Shown here: one piece after another, positions 53,430 to 63,012 of the stretch
Layout of the letters: every line of letters begins with the position of its first letter
Numbering within the stretch: position 1 is the stretch's first letter
Program-made: the position numbers and the translations under genes
From: Lactococcus formosensis
GTDB lineage: Bacteria; Bacillota; Bacilli; Lactobacillales; Streptococcaceae
Direction: 5' to 3'
Length of the DNA: 64,000 nt
Assembly (NCBI RefSeq): GCF_018403745.1
Contig: NZ_BOVP01000001.1
Location: forward strand, 1-64,000
The notes under the pieces: model-generated
What the model saw: the letters and a program-made list of their open reading frames with translations, nothing else
Database searches by the model: none
Told to the model about the DNA's origin: nothing

Positions 53430-55094
53430 TCATTTCGTTAATAATCGTTTTGCTTGTGCCAGTGCTTCTACCGTTATGTCATCTCCAGCTAACATTTTGG
53501 CAACTTCTTCGACACGTTCTTCCAATTTCAATTTTCTTACTGTTGAAGTTGTAACATCATCTGTGGACGCCTTTTCAATATAAAATTGTGTATCAGCAAT
53601 AGCTACAACCTGTGGTAGATGTGAGATAGCTAAAACTTGGCCTGCCTGGGCGATTTTATATATTTTTTGAGCAATAGCTTGGGCCACGCGTCCAGATACA
53701 CCTGTGTCCACCTCATCGAACACTATTGATGTTTTATTTTCACGTCTTGAGAAGCTGGATTTAATAGCAAGCATCAAGCGGGAAAGTTCGCCTCCTGAAG
53801 CAGTTTTAGCCAAGGGTTTGAAGCCCTCACCTGGATTAGTTTGAATATAAAACTCTACTTGTTCATTACCCTTGCTTGAGAATTTTCCACTCTCAAACTG
53901 TACAGAAAAATCAGCTTTCTCCATATAAAGATCGGCAAGTTCCTTTTTAATATCTGTTTCTAATTCTTTCGCTATTGCATGACGTGCTGTGTTAAGATGT
54001 TCACTTGCAATTAATAATTCTGCTTGTGCCTCTTTTAGTGCTTCTTCAAGACTTTCGCTGTTTTCAGTTCCTCCCATCAAATCTGAGAGTTCAAGTTGGA
54101 TTTTTTCCAAAGTTTTCAATACATCAGAAAGTTCTGGACCATACTTTTTACGTAAAGTATTCAAGGTGAGAATTCTCTCTTCGATTTGCAAAAGCTCTGT
54201 GGGATTGAACTCAATGCTCTCAATTGCTGTTGATAACTTAGTTGAAACCTCCTCTAGTAAGTAATAGGCATCCATCGTTTTATCAGACAAATCTTGATAA
54301 TCTTGGTCGAACTCTGCAACATTTTCGAGTTCTGCCATGGCTGTACGTATCCCGCTCAAACTTGAAAAGTCGCCTTCTTCATCATCTAAAGCCAAATAAG
54401 CTGTATTTAAAGCATCTGCTATATTTTTAGCGTTATTCAGCTTATCACGGCGGTGCTGCAATTGCTCATCTTCTTTTAGGTCAATCTCGGCTGCTTCAAT
54501 TTCTTCAACTTGAAACTGCAAGATTTCAATACGTTGGGCAAACTCTTGTTCATTTTTTTGACGAGTTTCAAGTGCTTGACGCATCTTTTTATAATGCTCA
54601 AACTTAACTTGGTATTCTGCTTTAATTTGTTCAAAATTTTCATCACCAAACTCATCAAGAAGACGAAGATGGTGTTTAGCATTCATTAACTCTTGATTAT
54701 CATGTTGCCCATGAATATCCACCAAAAGCTCGCCGATTTCCCTTAAGGTTGTCAGATTCACCATCTGACCATTCACCCGACAAACAGAGCGACCATTAGC
54801 AAAAATATCACGGCGTAAAATGAGCTCTGTACTTCTTTCAAGACCCAAGCTTTCTAACTTTTGATCCAACTCCGCATTTTCTCCTGCAAAAAATAGACCT
54901 TCAATTTCGGCCTTATCTTTACCTGTACGGACAAAATCACTAGAGCTACGCCCTCCGAGCAAAAGACCCATAGCATCAATAATGATTGATTTACCAGCAC
55001 CGGTTTCCCCAGTTAAAATAGTCATCCCACTTTCAAAAGAAAGGTGAATCTCTTCAATAATCGCAAAGTTCTTGATAGAAATTTCTTGTAGCAT
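53430..55094 (-). CDS. recN: DNA repair protein RecN
   Basis: 554-aa SMC-like ATPase in double-strand-break repair. Walker A LTGETGAGKSIIIDA (about 30-45), two coiled-coil arms, signature TASGGELSRLMLAIKS and Walker B TSIVFDEVDTGVSG, with the His-switch AISHLPQV. Lies in the conserved block tlyA-argR-recN. Confidence 0.96.
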   Translation of the reverse strand: MLQEISIKNFAIIEEIHLSFESGMTILTGETGAGKSIIIDAMGLLLGGRSSSDFVRTGKDKAEIEGLFFAGENAELDQKLESLGLERSTELILRRDIFANGRSVCRVNGQMVNLTTLREIGELLVDIHGQHDNQELMNAKHHLRLLDEFGDENFEQIKAEYQVKFEHYKKMRQALETRQKNEQEFAQRIEILQFQVEEIEAAEIDLKEDEQLQHRRDKLNNAKNIADALNTAYLALDDEEGDFSSLSGIRTAMAELENVAEFDQDYQDLSDKTMDAYYLLEEVSTKLSTAIESIEFNPTELLQIEERILTLNTLRKKYGPELSDVLKTLEKIQLELSDLMGGTENSESLEEALKEAQAELLIASEHLNTARHAIAKELETDIKKELADLYMEKADFSVQFESGKFSSKGNEQVEFYIQTNPGEGFKPLAKTASGGELSRLMLAIKSSFSRRENKTSIVFDEVDTGVSGRVAQAIAQKIYKIAQAGQVLAISHLPQVVAIADTQFYIEKASTDDVTTSTVRKLKLEERVEEVAKMLAGDDITVEALAQAKRLLTK

Positions 55095-55105
55095 ACTTTA
55101 TCCTT

Positions 55106-55552
55106 TTATAAACTTAATTCGTCATAAACGGTATTTGCTTGCCGTCTTGTTTCACAAATGATTAAAATGCTGTCATCATCCGTCATAATAGAAAAAATCT
55201 TCTTGTCATAGCGATTGATGAGGCTTTTTTTAATCACACTGGTAGTCCCTGGTTTAGCAATGATTGAAATCATATTATCGTGAATTTTTAATTCTAATAT
55301 GGCCTCATTGGCTAACTCATTATGCAGAAGATCTTTCTGTTCTTCATCATGTTGCTGAGGTAATGCATAGCGATAACCTCCACGACTTCCAGGAATTTTA
55401 ATCAGAGCAAGTGACTTAATATCACGGGAAACTGTGGCTTGTGTCACATCAATATCATTAGCCAAAAGCTCTTGGACAAGCTCATCTTGTGTTTGTACTT
55501 CTTTAGTTGTGATGAGGCTTGAAATAAAATCAAGGCGTTCTTCTCTTCTCAT
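55106..55552 (-). CDS. argR: Arginine repressor ArgR/AhrC family
   Basis: 148-aa hexameric repressor. N-terminal winged helix (about 1-70; TQDELVQELLANDIDVTQAT, VSRDIKSLALIKIP) and C-terminal arginine-binding domain (about 80-148), where the usual GTIAGDD site reads ...IMTDDDSILIICE. L. lactis has two such proteins (ArgR and AhrC); this copy, in the tlyA-recN block, may be either. It overlaps tlyA by 4 bp. Confidence 0.88.
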   Translation of the reverse strand: MRREERLDFISSLITTKEVQTQDELVQELLANDIDVTQATVSRDIKSLALIKIPGSRGGYRYALPQQHDEEQKDLLHNELANEAILELKIHDNMISIIAKPGTTSVIKKSLINRYDKKIFSIMTDDDSILIICETRRQANTVYDELSL

Positions 55553-56358
55553 ACTAATGTTTCCTTTTCTGTTTGGAGTACAGCTTCAATATCAACAAGA
55601 GGCGCCACTGTAGCTGTTTCTTCTTTTTTTAAGTGTACTAGAAATTCAACATTTCCTGCACCACCTTTAATTGGTGAAAAGGTGAGATTTTTGACTGAAA
55701 ATCCAGTACTCAAAGCTTTTTGAATCACTTTGTCAATCGTTTGCTTATGAACCTTTGGATCTTTAATGATACCATTTTTCCCCACTTGCTCACGACCAGC
55801 TTCAAACTGAGGCTTGATCAAGGCGGCCACATCTCCCTCTTTAGCTAAAATATCAAACAAGGGAGGTAAAATCAAGTCAAGCGAGATAAAGCTCACATCA
55901 ATCGAAGTAAACTCAGGTTGCCCTTGCGTAAAGTCATCTAAGACAGCCTTTCGGAAATTAAACTGCTCCATAACCACCACTCGCTCGTCTTTGCGAAGTT
56001 TCCATGCCAGTTGGTTTGTTCCGACATCGAGAGCATAGACACGTTTGGCGCCATTTTGTAGCATAACATCTGTAAATCCCCCTGTTGAAGCCCCAATATC
56101 CAAGCAGGTTTTATCTTCTACAGAAAGTCCGAACTCTAAGAGTGCTTTTTCTAACTTAAGTCCCCCACGACTCACATATTTTAGTTTTTCACCTTTGAGT
56201 CGAAGTTCAGTTGTTTCTTCTATCTTTTGTCCTGGTTTGTCAAAACGTTCTCCTGACTTAGCATCTACCACCAAACCAGCCATAACTCCTCGTTTCGCTT
56301 GTTCTCTTGTATCAAACAAGCCTTGATTTGCTGCTAAAACATCTACTCTTTCTTTCAT
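55549..56358 (-). CDS. tlyA: TlyA-family rRNA 2'-O-methyltransferase
   Basis: 269-aa protein with an N-terminal S4 RNA-binding domain (RVDVLAANQGLFDTREQAKRG) and a Rossmann methyltransferase domain (CLDIGASTGGFTDVMLQNGA, YALDVGTNQLAWKL, SFISLDLILPP). Probably methylates 16S and 23S rRNA. Overlaps ispA by 4 bp and argR by 4 bp, so one operon. Confidence 0.92.
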   Translation of the reverse strand: MKERVDVLAANQGLFDTREQAKRGVMAGLVVDAKSGERFDKPGQKIEETTELRLKGEKLKYVSRGGLKLEKALLEFGLSVEDKTCLDIGASTGGFTDVMLQNGAKRVYALDVGTNQLAWKLRKDERVVVMEQFNFRKAVLDDFTQGQPEFTSIDVSFISLDLILPPLFDILAKEGDVAALIKPQFEAGREQVGKNGIIKDPKVHKQTIDKVIQKALSTGFSVKNLTFSPIKGGAGNVEFLVHLKKEETATVAPLVDIEAVLQTEKETLV

Positions 56359-57206
56359 TTTATTTCTAAACTTTCTATAATTTCGACAATTTCAGCACTT
56401 GAAGCTATCTGTGCCAAATCACTTTTCACGGCCGCCAATAATTCTTCTAAAGCTTCTTGAGCTCCTCTTAATCCGAGCAAGGCCACATAGGTTGACTTTT
56501 CTTCTGCTTGGTCTTTTCCAGGTGTTTTTCCTATTTCTTCAAATGTTCCGGTAACATCAATAATATCGTCACGTATTTGGAAAGCCAAGCCAAGATTTTG
56601 ACCAATTTCTCTTAGTTTTGCGATTACTGCTTCAGATTGCTCAGCGATAATTCCAGCAGCAACGAAAGGAAAGGTTAACATTCTTCCCGTTTTCAAATGA
56701 TGAATTTCCTTTACTTGCTCTAGGGATAAGGTTTTTCCTTCACCATCCATATCTAAAATTTGCCCAGCAACCATGCCTAAAGCACCACTTGCAAAAGAAA
56801 GTTCTTTAACCAAGGAAACAACTATTGTCGCTGGTAAAGACGCATTGGCTAAAAGATAGTAGGGATCTAAAAAGAGCGCATCTCCAGCCAATATCGCTGT
56901 TGCTTCATCAAACTTTTTATGATTGGTGAGTTGCCCGCGGCGGTAATCATCATTATCCATCGCAGGTAAGTCATCATGAATCAAGCTCCCCGCATGAATC
57001 ATCTCAACAGTTGATGCTACTTGATAATGTGCCGTTTCCAGTGTTACTCCTAGTGATTCTAACATCTTAAGGAACAAAAGCGGACGAATTCTTTTACCAC
57101 CTGCTGCAAGTGAATAAATCACGGCATCTGCAAGATGTTGAGGAATATCAGCTTTTTTATAAAATTTTATCAGCTCTTGATTGAGCCTATTCATATCGGT
57201 AATCAT
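56355..57206 (-). CDS. ispA: Geranyl/farnesyl diphosphate synthase
   Basis: 283-aa trans-prenyltransferase condensing IPP with allylic diphosphates to make FPP for undecaprenyl phosphate. First Asp-rich motif LIHDDLPAMDNDD, second FQIRDDIIDVTGT; LAAGGKRIRPLLF near the start. The ATG at 57206 is preceded by TGG-GATAAT-ATAACTA, again a -10 element 7 nt away without a ribosome site; a second ATG is at 57194. First gene of ispA-tlyA-argR-recN. Confidence 0.93.
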   Translation of the reverse strand: MITDMNRLNQELIKFYKKADIPQHLADAVIYSLAAGGKRIRPLLFLKMLESLGVTLETAHYQVASTVEMIHAGSLIHDDLPAMDNDDYRRGQLTNHKKFDEATAILAGDALFLDPYYLLANASLPATIVVSLVKELSFASGALGMVAGQILDMDGEGKTLSLEQVKEIHHLKTGRMLTFPFVAAGIIAEQSEAVIAKLREIGQNLGLAFQIRDDIIDVTGTFEEIGKTPGKDQAEEKSTYVALLGLRGAQEALEELLAAVKSDLAQIASSAEIVEIIESLEIK

Positions 57207-57282
57207 TAGTTATATTATCCCATTTCACAGAAATAAAGTCCAATAGAAAATAAAGACTCTCTCATAAAGAAATTCTAAATAT

Positions 57283-57314
57283 AAAAAAAACGTTCTTTCA
57301 AATAAAGAACGTTT
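57283..57314. terminator. Terminator after the 57330 small gene
   Basis: AAACGTTCTTT/AAAGAACGTTT stem with a U run on the minus strand. Confidence 0.85.
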
Positions 57315-57329
57315 CTGTGCACTTCAGGA

Positions 57330-57506
57330 TTACAAACCAAGCTGTCCTTTTAAGCCATCCACAAGCCCTTGAGCCTGTTCTTTCATATTTTCTGGAGCAT
57401 ATTTATCCACTTGCTCATCAATGACTTCTTCTGCTTTTTGTTTCATATCATCTGGCACATTTGAAGCCAGATCTTTTGCTTTATCTACAAGGTTATTTAG
57501 ATCCAT
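57330..57506 (-). CDS. 58-aa soluble helical protein
   Basis: Short ORF missed by length cut-offs: MDLNNLVDKAKDLASNVPDD followed by MKQKAEEVIDEQVDKY and LVDGLKGQLGL. Acidic and amphipathic, resembling CsbD/YtxH-like or antitoxin-like small proteins without a secure match. AAAGGAGA ribosome site, extended -10 (TGT-TATAAT near 57535) within a perfect palindrome GTGTTAT-T-ATAACAC, and its own terminator. A real, probably stress-related gene. Confidence 0.65.
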   Translation of the reverse strand: MDLNNLVDKAKDLASNVPDDMKQKAEEVIDEQVDKYAPENMKEQAQGLVDGLKGQLGL

Positions 57507-57628
57507 AATTTCTCCTTTTTTATAGTGTTATTATAACACAAGTGAAGTCAGGGTATTCAATGATTAGCTCCCCCTAATTTTACAAAAGACAGCTCGAAAT
57601 TACGGTTCTTCAAACCTTATTCACAACC

Positions 57629-58684
57629 TCACTGTCCATAACACCACAGTTTAAGAACATTTTGAGCTAAAAGTTCAATATTTTTTAGAGCCACTTCTTT
57701 TTTCATTGCTTCTTCTAAAGGAAGCACTTTTCTCTGAATACTATAGCTTGCGAGCAGAACCCGATTCATCTCACCTAAATTCTCTGATAGACTACCACAG
57801 AAAGCGATTGTGGGGACATCATATTTCTCACCCAGCTTTGCCATTCCAAACGGAACTTTGCCTTTGGCTGTTTGAAAATCCATCTGTCCTTCGCCTGTAA
57901 TAATCAAATCAGCCGTTTTGATCGTTTCCTCAATCTTTAAAAGCTCAGCTATTTTACCAAAGCCTGACTCAAGTTCCCCTCCTAGCAAGATAAGAGCACC
58001 ACCTAAGCCCCCAGCTGCGCCTGTCCCTGGAATCTTTTGTAAATCAATCTTTCTCTCTTTTTTTATCTTTTCAACAAAAGCTTGTGCTGTCCTGTCCTGT
58101 TGTTCCAGAATTTCAGCGGTGCCACCTTTTTGCTTTCCAAAAACTTTGGCATATCCTTCGGCGCCAGCATAAACATTAGTAACATCTGCTAAACCTGTAA
58201 TTTTTATCGACGAAAAATCTTCAGCTTCTACAGCTTCCAAAAGTCCCAGCCCACCATCAGAGGTTCCGCTCCCTCCCATGCTTAAAATAATCTCAGTCGC
58301 TCCTCTTTTTTTAGCATCAAGAAATAAAGCGCCAAGTCCGAAAGTAGTGGCTTCTTGGATTGTCTTTTCGTTTGGTTTAATCTTATTGATGCCAACAACT
58401 TCAGCTGCCTCAATCACAGCCAGACGCTCGTCGATGAGCAAATAGGAAGCACGCATGGGACGTTGCATTAAATCAACTGTTTTAACATTAATAAGATTCC
58501 CACCTAAACCAGATTGAAGAGCAGACACACTTCCTTCGCCCCCATCAGCAATTTCAAACGTCTCAACTTTGATTTTAGGAAATGCAGCTAAAATCCCAGT
58601 TTTTACTGCCTGATTCAACTCAGCACTCGTGGCTGATCCCTTGAAAGAATCTATTGCTACTACAACTTTCATATTTTTCCTCAC
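57629..58684 (-). CDS. Glycerate kinase (GarK/GlxK type)
   Basis: 351-aa kinase converting glycerate to phosphoglycerate. Motifs: VVVAIDSFKGSATSAELNQAV, EIADGGEGSVSAL, ILSMGGSGTSDGGLGLLEA, IPGTGAAGGLGGALI and LIITGEGQMDFQTAKGKVP. AGGAAAA ribosome site, TATAAT promoter near 58705. It stands alone; no glyoxylate genes adjoin. Confidence 0.92.
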   Translation of the reverse strand: MRKNMKVVVAIDSFKGSATSAELNQAVKTGILAAFPKIKVETFEIADGGEGSVSALQSGLGGNLINVKTVDLMQRPMRASYLLIDERLAVIEAAEVVGINKIKPNEKTIQEATTFGLGALFLDAKKRGATEIILSMGGSGTSDGGLGLLEAVEAEDFSSIKITGLADVTNVYAGAEGYAKVFGKQKGGTAEILEQQDRTAQAFVEKIKKERKIDLQKIPGTGAAGGLGGALILLGGELESGFGKIAELLKIEETIKTADLIITGEGQMDFQTAKGKVPFGMAKLGEKYDVPTIAFCGSLSENLGEMNRVLLASYSIQRKVLPLEEAMKKEVALKNIELLAQNVLKLWCYGQ

Positions 58685-58750
58685 TTTTACTTACTAGTGT
58701 TATTATAGCACCAAACCATTGCGTAAAAAATAAATTCAGAAAGCCGTAAC

Positions 58751-58777
58751 AAAAAAGATTGCTTAGGCAATCTTTTT
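58751..58777. terminator. Terminator after xseB
   Basis: AAAAAGATTGC/GCAATCTTTTT hairpin overlapping the xseB stop. Confidence 0.85.
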
Positions 58778-59000
58778 ATTCTCCTAAAAACTCACTCTCA
58801 GATCCGTCTTTTCCGACGATTTTTACCAGTGTTTTTTCGGCTTCATTTAATGTTGTTTTGAGTTTTTCAGAAAGGAGCATTCCTTTTTGAAATTCAGAGA
58901 TGGCATCTTCTAGAGCCACATCTCCGCTTTCTAGTTTTTTTACAATTGTTTCGAGTTCTGCTAAATTTTCTTCAAATTTTGCTTCTTTTTTTGTTGCCAT
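58776..59000 (-). CDS. xseB: Exodeoxyribonuclease VII small subunit
   Basis: 74-aa coiled-coil subunit: [20 protein letters not shown] and [19 protein letters not shown] are diagnostic. Works with XseA to degrade single-stranded DNA. 9 bp after xseA. Confidence 0.95.
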   Translation of the reverse strand: MATKKEAKFEENLAELETIVKKLESGDVALEDAISEFQKGMLLSEKLKTTLNEAEKTLVKIVGKDGSESEFLGE

Positions 59001-59009
59001 ATGTATCCT

Positions 59010-60263
59010 TTACTTTATTTCTGCATGAACGGTGCCGTCACTCAAATCGATATTCACTGCATCACCAGCTTGAACATCCTTGACACTCTTTATAATTTTA
59101 CCATCATTCGCAGTGACCACTGAAAAACCACGCGCCTTGATCTTACTAATATCCATCAACAGAAGGGCCTGCACCAAGTTATCGACTTGATTTTTCTTTT
59201 GCTCATAGCTTTTTGCAAAAGTGGGCACTAGTTTTCCTGATATTAGTTCATAGCGGTGTTTCTCACGACTCAGCTTGGTTTCAGTTAGATTTTGTAAACG
59301 ACTCGTGAGGTGATCGATTTTCTGAATATGTCCATCGTAGAGACGTTCCGGCTGACGAAAAACAACCGAATTGGATAACTTTTCCACCCGCTCTCTTTGG
59401 ACCTTGATGAGATGTGTTACACGATTTCTCATACGAAGTTCTTGGTCATTTGACCACGCCAGCAAATCTAGTTTGGTATTAGGAGTTGCAAGTTCGGCAG
59501 CAGCTGTTGGTGTAGCTGCTCTGCGGTCTGCAACAAAATCCGCCAAGGTCGTGTCAGTCTCGTGACCAACCGAAGAAATAACGGGAATACGTGACTCAAA
59601 GATAGCCCTAACGACAATCTCTTCGTTAAAACACCAAAGGTCTTCGATAGATCCTCCACCACGTCCAACGATAAGGATATCGATATCGGATCGATCATTC
59701 ACTGCTTCAATATTTGCGGCGATTTCTTCTGCAGCACCAACACCTTGAACTTTTGTCGGATAGAGTAAGATCTGACTCATCGGAAAGCGGCGATTTACGG
59801 TAGTAATAATGTCTCGAATAACAGCTCCAGAAGGACTGGTAATTACTGCAATTTTTTTGGAAAAAAGCGGCAACTCTTGCTTCCATTGTGGATTAAATAA
59901 TCCCTCCGCTGTGAGCTTTTTCTTCAACTGTTCAAACTTAACTGCCAAAGCGCCGATACCATCGGGTACAATATTTTCAATGTTAATAGAATAAGAACCT
60001 GAAGGGGCATAGAGACTGATACGTCCTGTTACAAGTACTTTCATTCCATCTTCAAGTTTGAAGTCAAGCTTTTTAAATTGACCTGCCCACATCGTTGCTT
60101 GTATGACAGACTTTTCGTCTTTAATTGCAAAATATTGATGATTAGGTCGTTGGCGAAAGTTAGAAATTTCTCCTGTCAAATAAACGCGTTCCAAATATGG
60201 ATCGCGGTCAAACTTTGCTTTTAAGTATTTTGTTAGAGTTGATACGGTTAAATACTCTGTCAT
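59010..60263 (-). CDS. xseA: Exodeoxyribonuclease VII large subunit
   Basis: 417-aa nuclease: N-terminal OB fold ([35 protein letters not shown]), catalytic core with [29 protein letters not shown] and [29 protein letters not shown], then a long coiled coil. Start chosen at 60263 (MTEYLTVS) by family comparison; the ATG at 60299 adds 12 atypical residues. Confidence 0.95.
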   Translation of the reverse strand: MTEYLTVSTLTKYLKAKFDRDPYLERVYLTGEISNFRQRPNHQYFAIKDEKSVIQATMWAGQFKKLDFKLEDGMKVLVTGRISLYAPSGSYSINIENIVPDGIGALAVKFEQLKKKLTAEGLFNPQWKQELPLFSKKIAVITSPSGAVIRDIITTVNRRFPMSQILLYPTKVQGVGAAEEIAANIEAVNDRSDIDILIVGRGGGSIEDLWCFNEEIVVRAIFESRIPVISSVGHETDTTLADFVADRRAATPTAAAELATPNTKLDLLAWSNDQELRMRNRVTHLIKVQRERVEKLSNSVVFRQPERLYDGHIQKIDHLTSRLQNLTETKLSREKHRYELISGKLVPTFAKSYEQKKNQVDNLVQALLLMDISKIKARGFSVVTANDGKIIKSVKDVQAGDAVNIDLSDGTVHAEIK

Positions 60264-60338
60264 GCCTTTAATCTTTCTAAATCCACTGTTTATCTCCATG
60301 TACTGACTTGTAAATAAATCTGGACGAAATTTTCTTTT

Positions 60339-61184
60339 TTATTTTACAGAAGCTTCTGCAGCACGTACAGTCTGTTCCATCAACATGGTGATTGTCATTG
60401 GCCCCACTCCTCCAGGAACTGGCGTGATTAGTCCAGCAATTTCTTTCACCTGTTCAAAGTCAACATCTCCATGAAGTTTGCCATTCTCATCACGGTTCAT
60501 ACCGACATCAATAACTGTTGCCCCTTCTTTTACATCTTCTGCTTTGATAAAGCGGTCTTGTCCAATGGCTACGACTAAAATATCTGCAGAACGTGTGAGC
60601 TCAGAAAGATTTTCTGTACGTGAATGTGCAATGGTAACAGTGGCATTAGCCATCATCATCAGTTGAGCCATCGGTTTTCCAACGATGTTAGAACGCCCCA
60701 CAACAACAGCTTTTTTTCCTGCAAGTTCAACATTATAGGCACGGAACATTTCCATGATTCCTGCTGGTGTTGAAGGAACCATTAATGGAGCTCCGCTCCA
60801 CAATTTACCCATATTTATTGGATGGAAGCCGTCTACATCTTTTTCAGGAGAAATCGCAAGCAAGACTTTTTCTTCTGATATATGTGAAGGCAGCGGCAAC
60901 TGCACAAGAATTCCGTGCCAAGAGTGATCCTCATTAAAGCTTTCAATAAGCTCTAACAGCTCCGCTTCAGACGTTGTTTCAGGAAGACGAATCACTTCTG
61001 ACTTAAAACCTAGCTTTGCAGCTACACGTTCTTTATTTCGAACATAAACTTGACTGGCGGGATTTTCTCCAATCAAAATGACAGCGAGTCCTGGCTGAAT
61101 GCCTTGTTCTTTCAGTTTGATAACTCGATTTTTGAGTTCTTCTTGCATCTTTTCAGCAAGGGCTTTTCCATCAATAATTTTCAT
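60339..61184 (-). CDS. folD: Methylenetetrahydrofolate dehydrogenase/cyclohydrolase
   Basis: About 281-aa bifunctional folate enzyme. Motifs: [14 protein letters not shown] (catalytic Tyr/Lys region), [50 protein letters not shown] (NADP site) and [15 protein letters not shown]. The start ATG at 61184 has no ribosome site; TGA-TATAAT lies 7 nt upstream (61192-61200), implying a leaderless mRNA. The in-frame start at 61208 is upstream of that -10 and rejected. Confidence 0.95.
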   Translation of the reverse strand: MKIIDGKALAEKMQEELKNRVIKLKEQGIQPGLAVILIGENPASQVYVRNKERVAAKLGFKSEVIRLPETTSEAELLELIESFNEDHSWHGILVQLPLPSHISEEKVLLAISPEKDVDGFHPINMGKLWSGAPLMVPSTPAGIMEMFRAYNVELAGKKAVVVGRSNIVGKPMAQLMMMANATVTIAHSRTENLSELTRSADILVVAIGQDRFIKAEDVKEGATVIDVGMNRDENGKLHGDVDFEQVKEIAGLITPVPGGVGPMTITMLMEQTVRAAEASVK

Positions 61185-61475
61185 ACTATTTATTATATCA
61201 GACTCCACAAATATGTGCCAACAGGTGTTTCTTGATTCGAAAAAATTTTTCTGTAATGTTCGTTTTCAGCTGATAGACCAAAGTAGGCTCTGTATTTTAC
61301 CTCAATATGCTCAACAACTTCTCTAATATCCCACTGGATACATCGTCAATAAGTGTAACAAGCAAGACAATGACCGTATAGCTGAGTTAAATCAGAAAAG
61401 CTTCATTTTATTTTTCCATTACTTCAGTTTTTCGAAATAATAATCAAATTGTCAGCCAAACTCATGATTTAGTGA

Positions 61476-61534
61476 TAGAATAAAGGTATAAATCAACCCG
61501 GAGTCCGAAGTAACTTACCTTGGACTCCTTTTTT
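61476..61534 (+). ncRNA. Candidate very short RNA
   Basis: Extended -10 TGA-TAGAAT (61473-61481), start near 61488, then a 7-bp GGAGTCC/GGACTCC hairpin (61500-61528) and a T run (61529-61534): a transcript of about 45 nt with no ORF. It could equally be the terminator of an unseen transcript. The remaining 61210-61470 shows nothing recognisable. Confidence 0.35.
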
Positions 61535-61659
61535 ATTTAAATTTATCTGTTTTTCTTCTATCTCTTTTTGCATTTCAATTAAGCTCTCATCTCAATCTTC
61601 TCTTAATATCTCGTAACTCTAGAACTTGACCTCAGAGGCTAAATGTGAAATAATGATAA

Positions 61660-61759
61660 TATAATAAAGAAGGACTAAAGTATCACTCGCCGGAGCGATA
61701 TTTATCAGAGTCATGCCAACTAACCTTAGGCCTTGTGGTTAGTTGACATGACTCTTTTT
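61660..61759 (+). promoter_or_regulatory. Structured leader with terminator hairpin before the SMR gene
   Basis: A TATAAT (61660-61665) precedes a small hairpin TCGC/GCGA (61686-61698) and a 17-bp stem GAGTCATG-C-CAACTAACC with its complement (61708-61754), followed by TTTTTG: an intrinsic terminator upstream of the exporter gene. A further GCTAGC/GCTAGC hairpin lies at 61771-61802. Such a layout fits a riboswitch or attenuator; no known guanidine riboswitch consensus is seen. Confidence 0.5.
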
Positions 61760-61829
61760 GTTTATCACTTGCTAGCCCTTTTCTGGTCCTTTAAAGCTAG
61801 CTCAATAATCTTTTTGAAAGAGGTGTAAT

Positions 61830-62150
61830 ATGTCGTGGATCTTTTTATTTCTCGCTGGAATCTTTGAAGTTGTTTGGGCTTCAACAATGAAATTAAGTCA
61901 AGGTTTTTCTATCATCAAGTATGATATTTTAACGATTATCGGAATGCTTGTCAGTTTTGGATTTTTGACTTTAGCTATGAAGAAGCTTCCCTTAGGAATT
62001 GCTTATCCCATATGGACAGGAATTGGTGCGGTTGGGGCTATCTTAGTTGGTGCCCTTATCTTCAAAGATAAGGTTCCTTCACTGACTTGGGTCTTTGTTC
62101 TTATGCTTGTTGTTGGACTAATCGGGATAAAAGTTACAAGTGGTCATTGA
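61830..62150 (+). CDS. SMR exporter, SugE/Gdx (guanidinium) type
   Basis: 106-aa four-helix small multidrug resistance protein. The central Glu is in AGIFEVVWASTMKLSQGF, and the Gdx/SugE signature KLPLGIAYPIWTGIGAVGAIL is present, distinguishing it from EmrE-type drug exporters. Gdx members export guanidinium in exchange for protons. A GAGGTG ribosome site precedes the ATG. The upstream structured leader with a terminator suggests ligand-controlled expression. Confidence 0.87.
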   Translation: MSWIFLFLAGIFEVVWASTMKLSQGFSIIKYDILTIIGMLVSFGFLTLAMKKLPLGIAYPIWTGIGAVGAILVGALIFKDKVPSLTWVFVLMLVVGLIGIKVTSGH

Positions 62151-62176
62151 TTTGTCTCGCTTTTCTAGAGGAAAAC

Positions 62177-62205
62177 AAAAAACCTAGCTTAAACTAGGCT
62201 TTTTT
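62177..62205. terminator. Bidirectional terminator between SMR gene and pnuC
   Basis: CCTAG/CTAGG core stem extended by A and T runs, between convergent genes. Confidence 0.8.
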
Positions 62206-62901
62206 GTTTGCTCTTTTCCATACTGAAAAATATTTCCCATATAAGGCTGTAGCCAAGTAGAAGATGATGGTGAGAAGCATTGGTAATGCACTGGCAGAGT
62301 AGCCTTGTGCAAATGCTGTAGCCCATAATACAATGGTCACGATATTAGAAAGTAACCATAAAGAATAACTGTCGCCATATCCTTTGAAAACCAGTAATGA
62401 AGCTGTTGCACCAATGATAAGTGTGATAGAATCCCATAAAGGGTTCGTATCTCCCAGATGTGCGTAAATTTGCATCATTGGCCACCAAGCAATTAGCATT
62501 AAAGCTATTGCAATAAACCAACCTTTGACCGTCATAAACTTCACGCCGTTTTCAATACGATGTCCCCAGGTTTTCCAAGTCAGGATTAAAGGAATATCAA
62601 TAAAGGCGATAAAGACGATTTGATCTAGAACAGAAGCATAGTGTCCTGCAGTCCAATTTATATAAATAAAGCCAAAAGCACTAATCAATCCAAGTAAACC
62701 ATTAATCGGCCGTCCAATCATCATATAGACCGTACAAGCCGAGCCTACAAGAGTCGCAAAAAGTGTAATCACAGACAATAAAGTTATTGGCGCCGTAAGA
62801 AAAAAAGCAAGCTGTACGCCTATGATAAAAGCCAGCATTACGCTGCCAGCTGTATTGATAGATTTGAGTTCATGTTTCAACCAAATAATATAGTTTTTCA
62901 T
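62194..62901 (-). CDS. pnuC: Nicotinamide riboside/mononucleotide transporter
   Basis: 235-aa membrane protein of the PnuC family (SWEET-like, about seven helices). Typical stretches: NGLLGLISAFGFIYINWTAGHY, DIPLILTWKTWG and SYSLWLLSNIVTIVLWATAF (the WxxxN substrate pocket). It imports nicotinamide riboside for NAD. GGGAAC ribosome site and extended -10 (TGT-TATAAT, 62930-62938). Single gene. Confidence 0.87.
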   Translation of the reverse strand: MKNYIIWLKHELKSINTAGSVMLAFIIGVQLAFFLTAPITLLSVITLFATLVGSACTVYMMIGRPINGLLGLISAFGFIYINWTAGHYASVLDQIVFIAFIDIPLILTWKTWGHRIENGVKFMTVKGWFIAIALMLIAWWPMMQIYAHLGDTNPLWDSITLIIGATASLLVFKGYGDSYSLWLLSNIVTIVLWATAFAQGYSASALPMLLTIIFYLATALYGKYFSVWKRANKKA

Positions 62902-63012
62902 TGTTCCCTCTTTTTAATTTGATTATTAAATTATAACACGGACGGGAATGAAAAAAGAATTTTTTTTACGAAATATACAAAAAAATGAAACAATTTCTGT
63001 TCCATTTTTCTC

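Noticed and set aside
61660..61802. Guanidine-I, -II or -III riboswitch
   Set aside because: None of the conserved cores or ACGR loops can be found; kept only as an unassigned structured leader.
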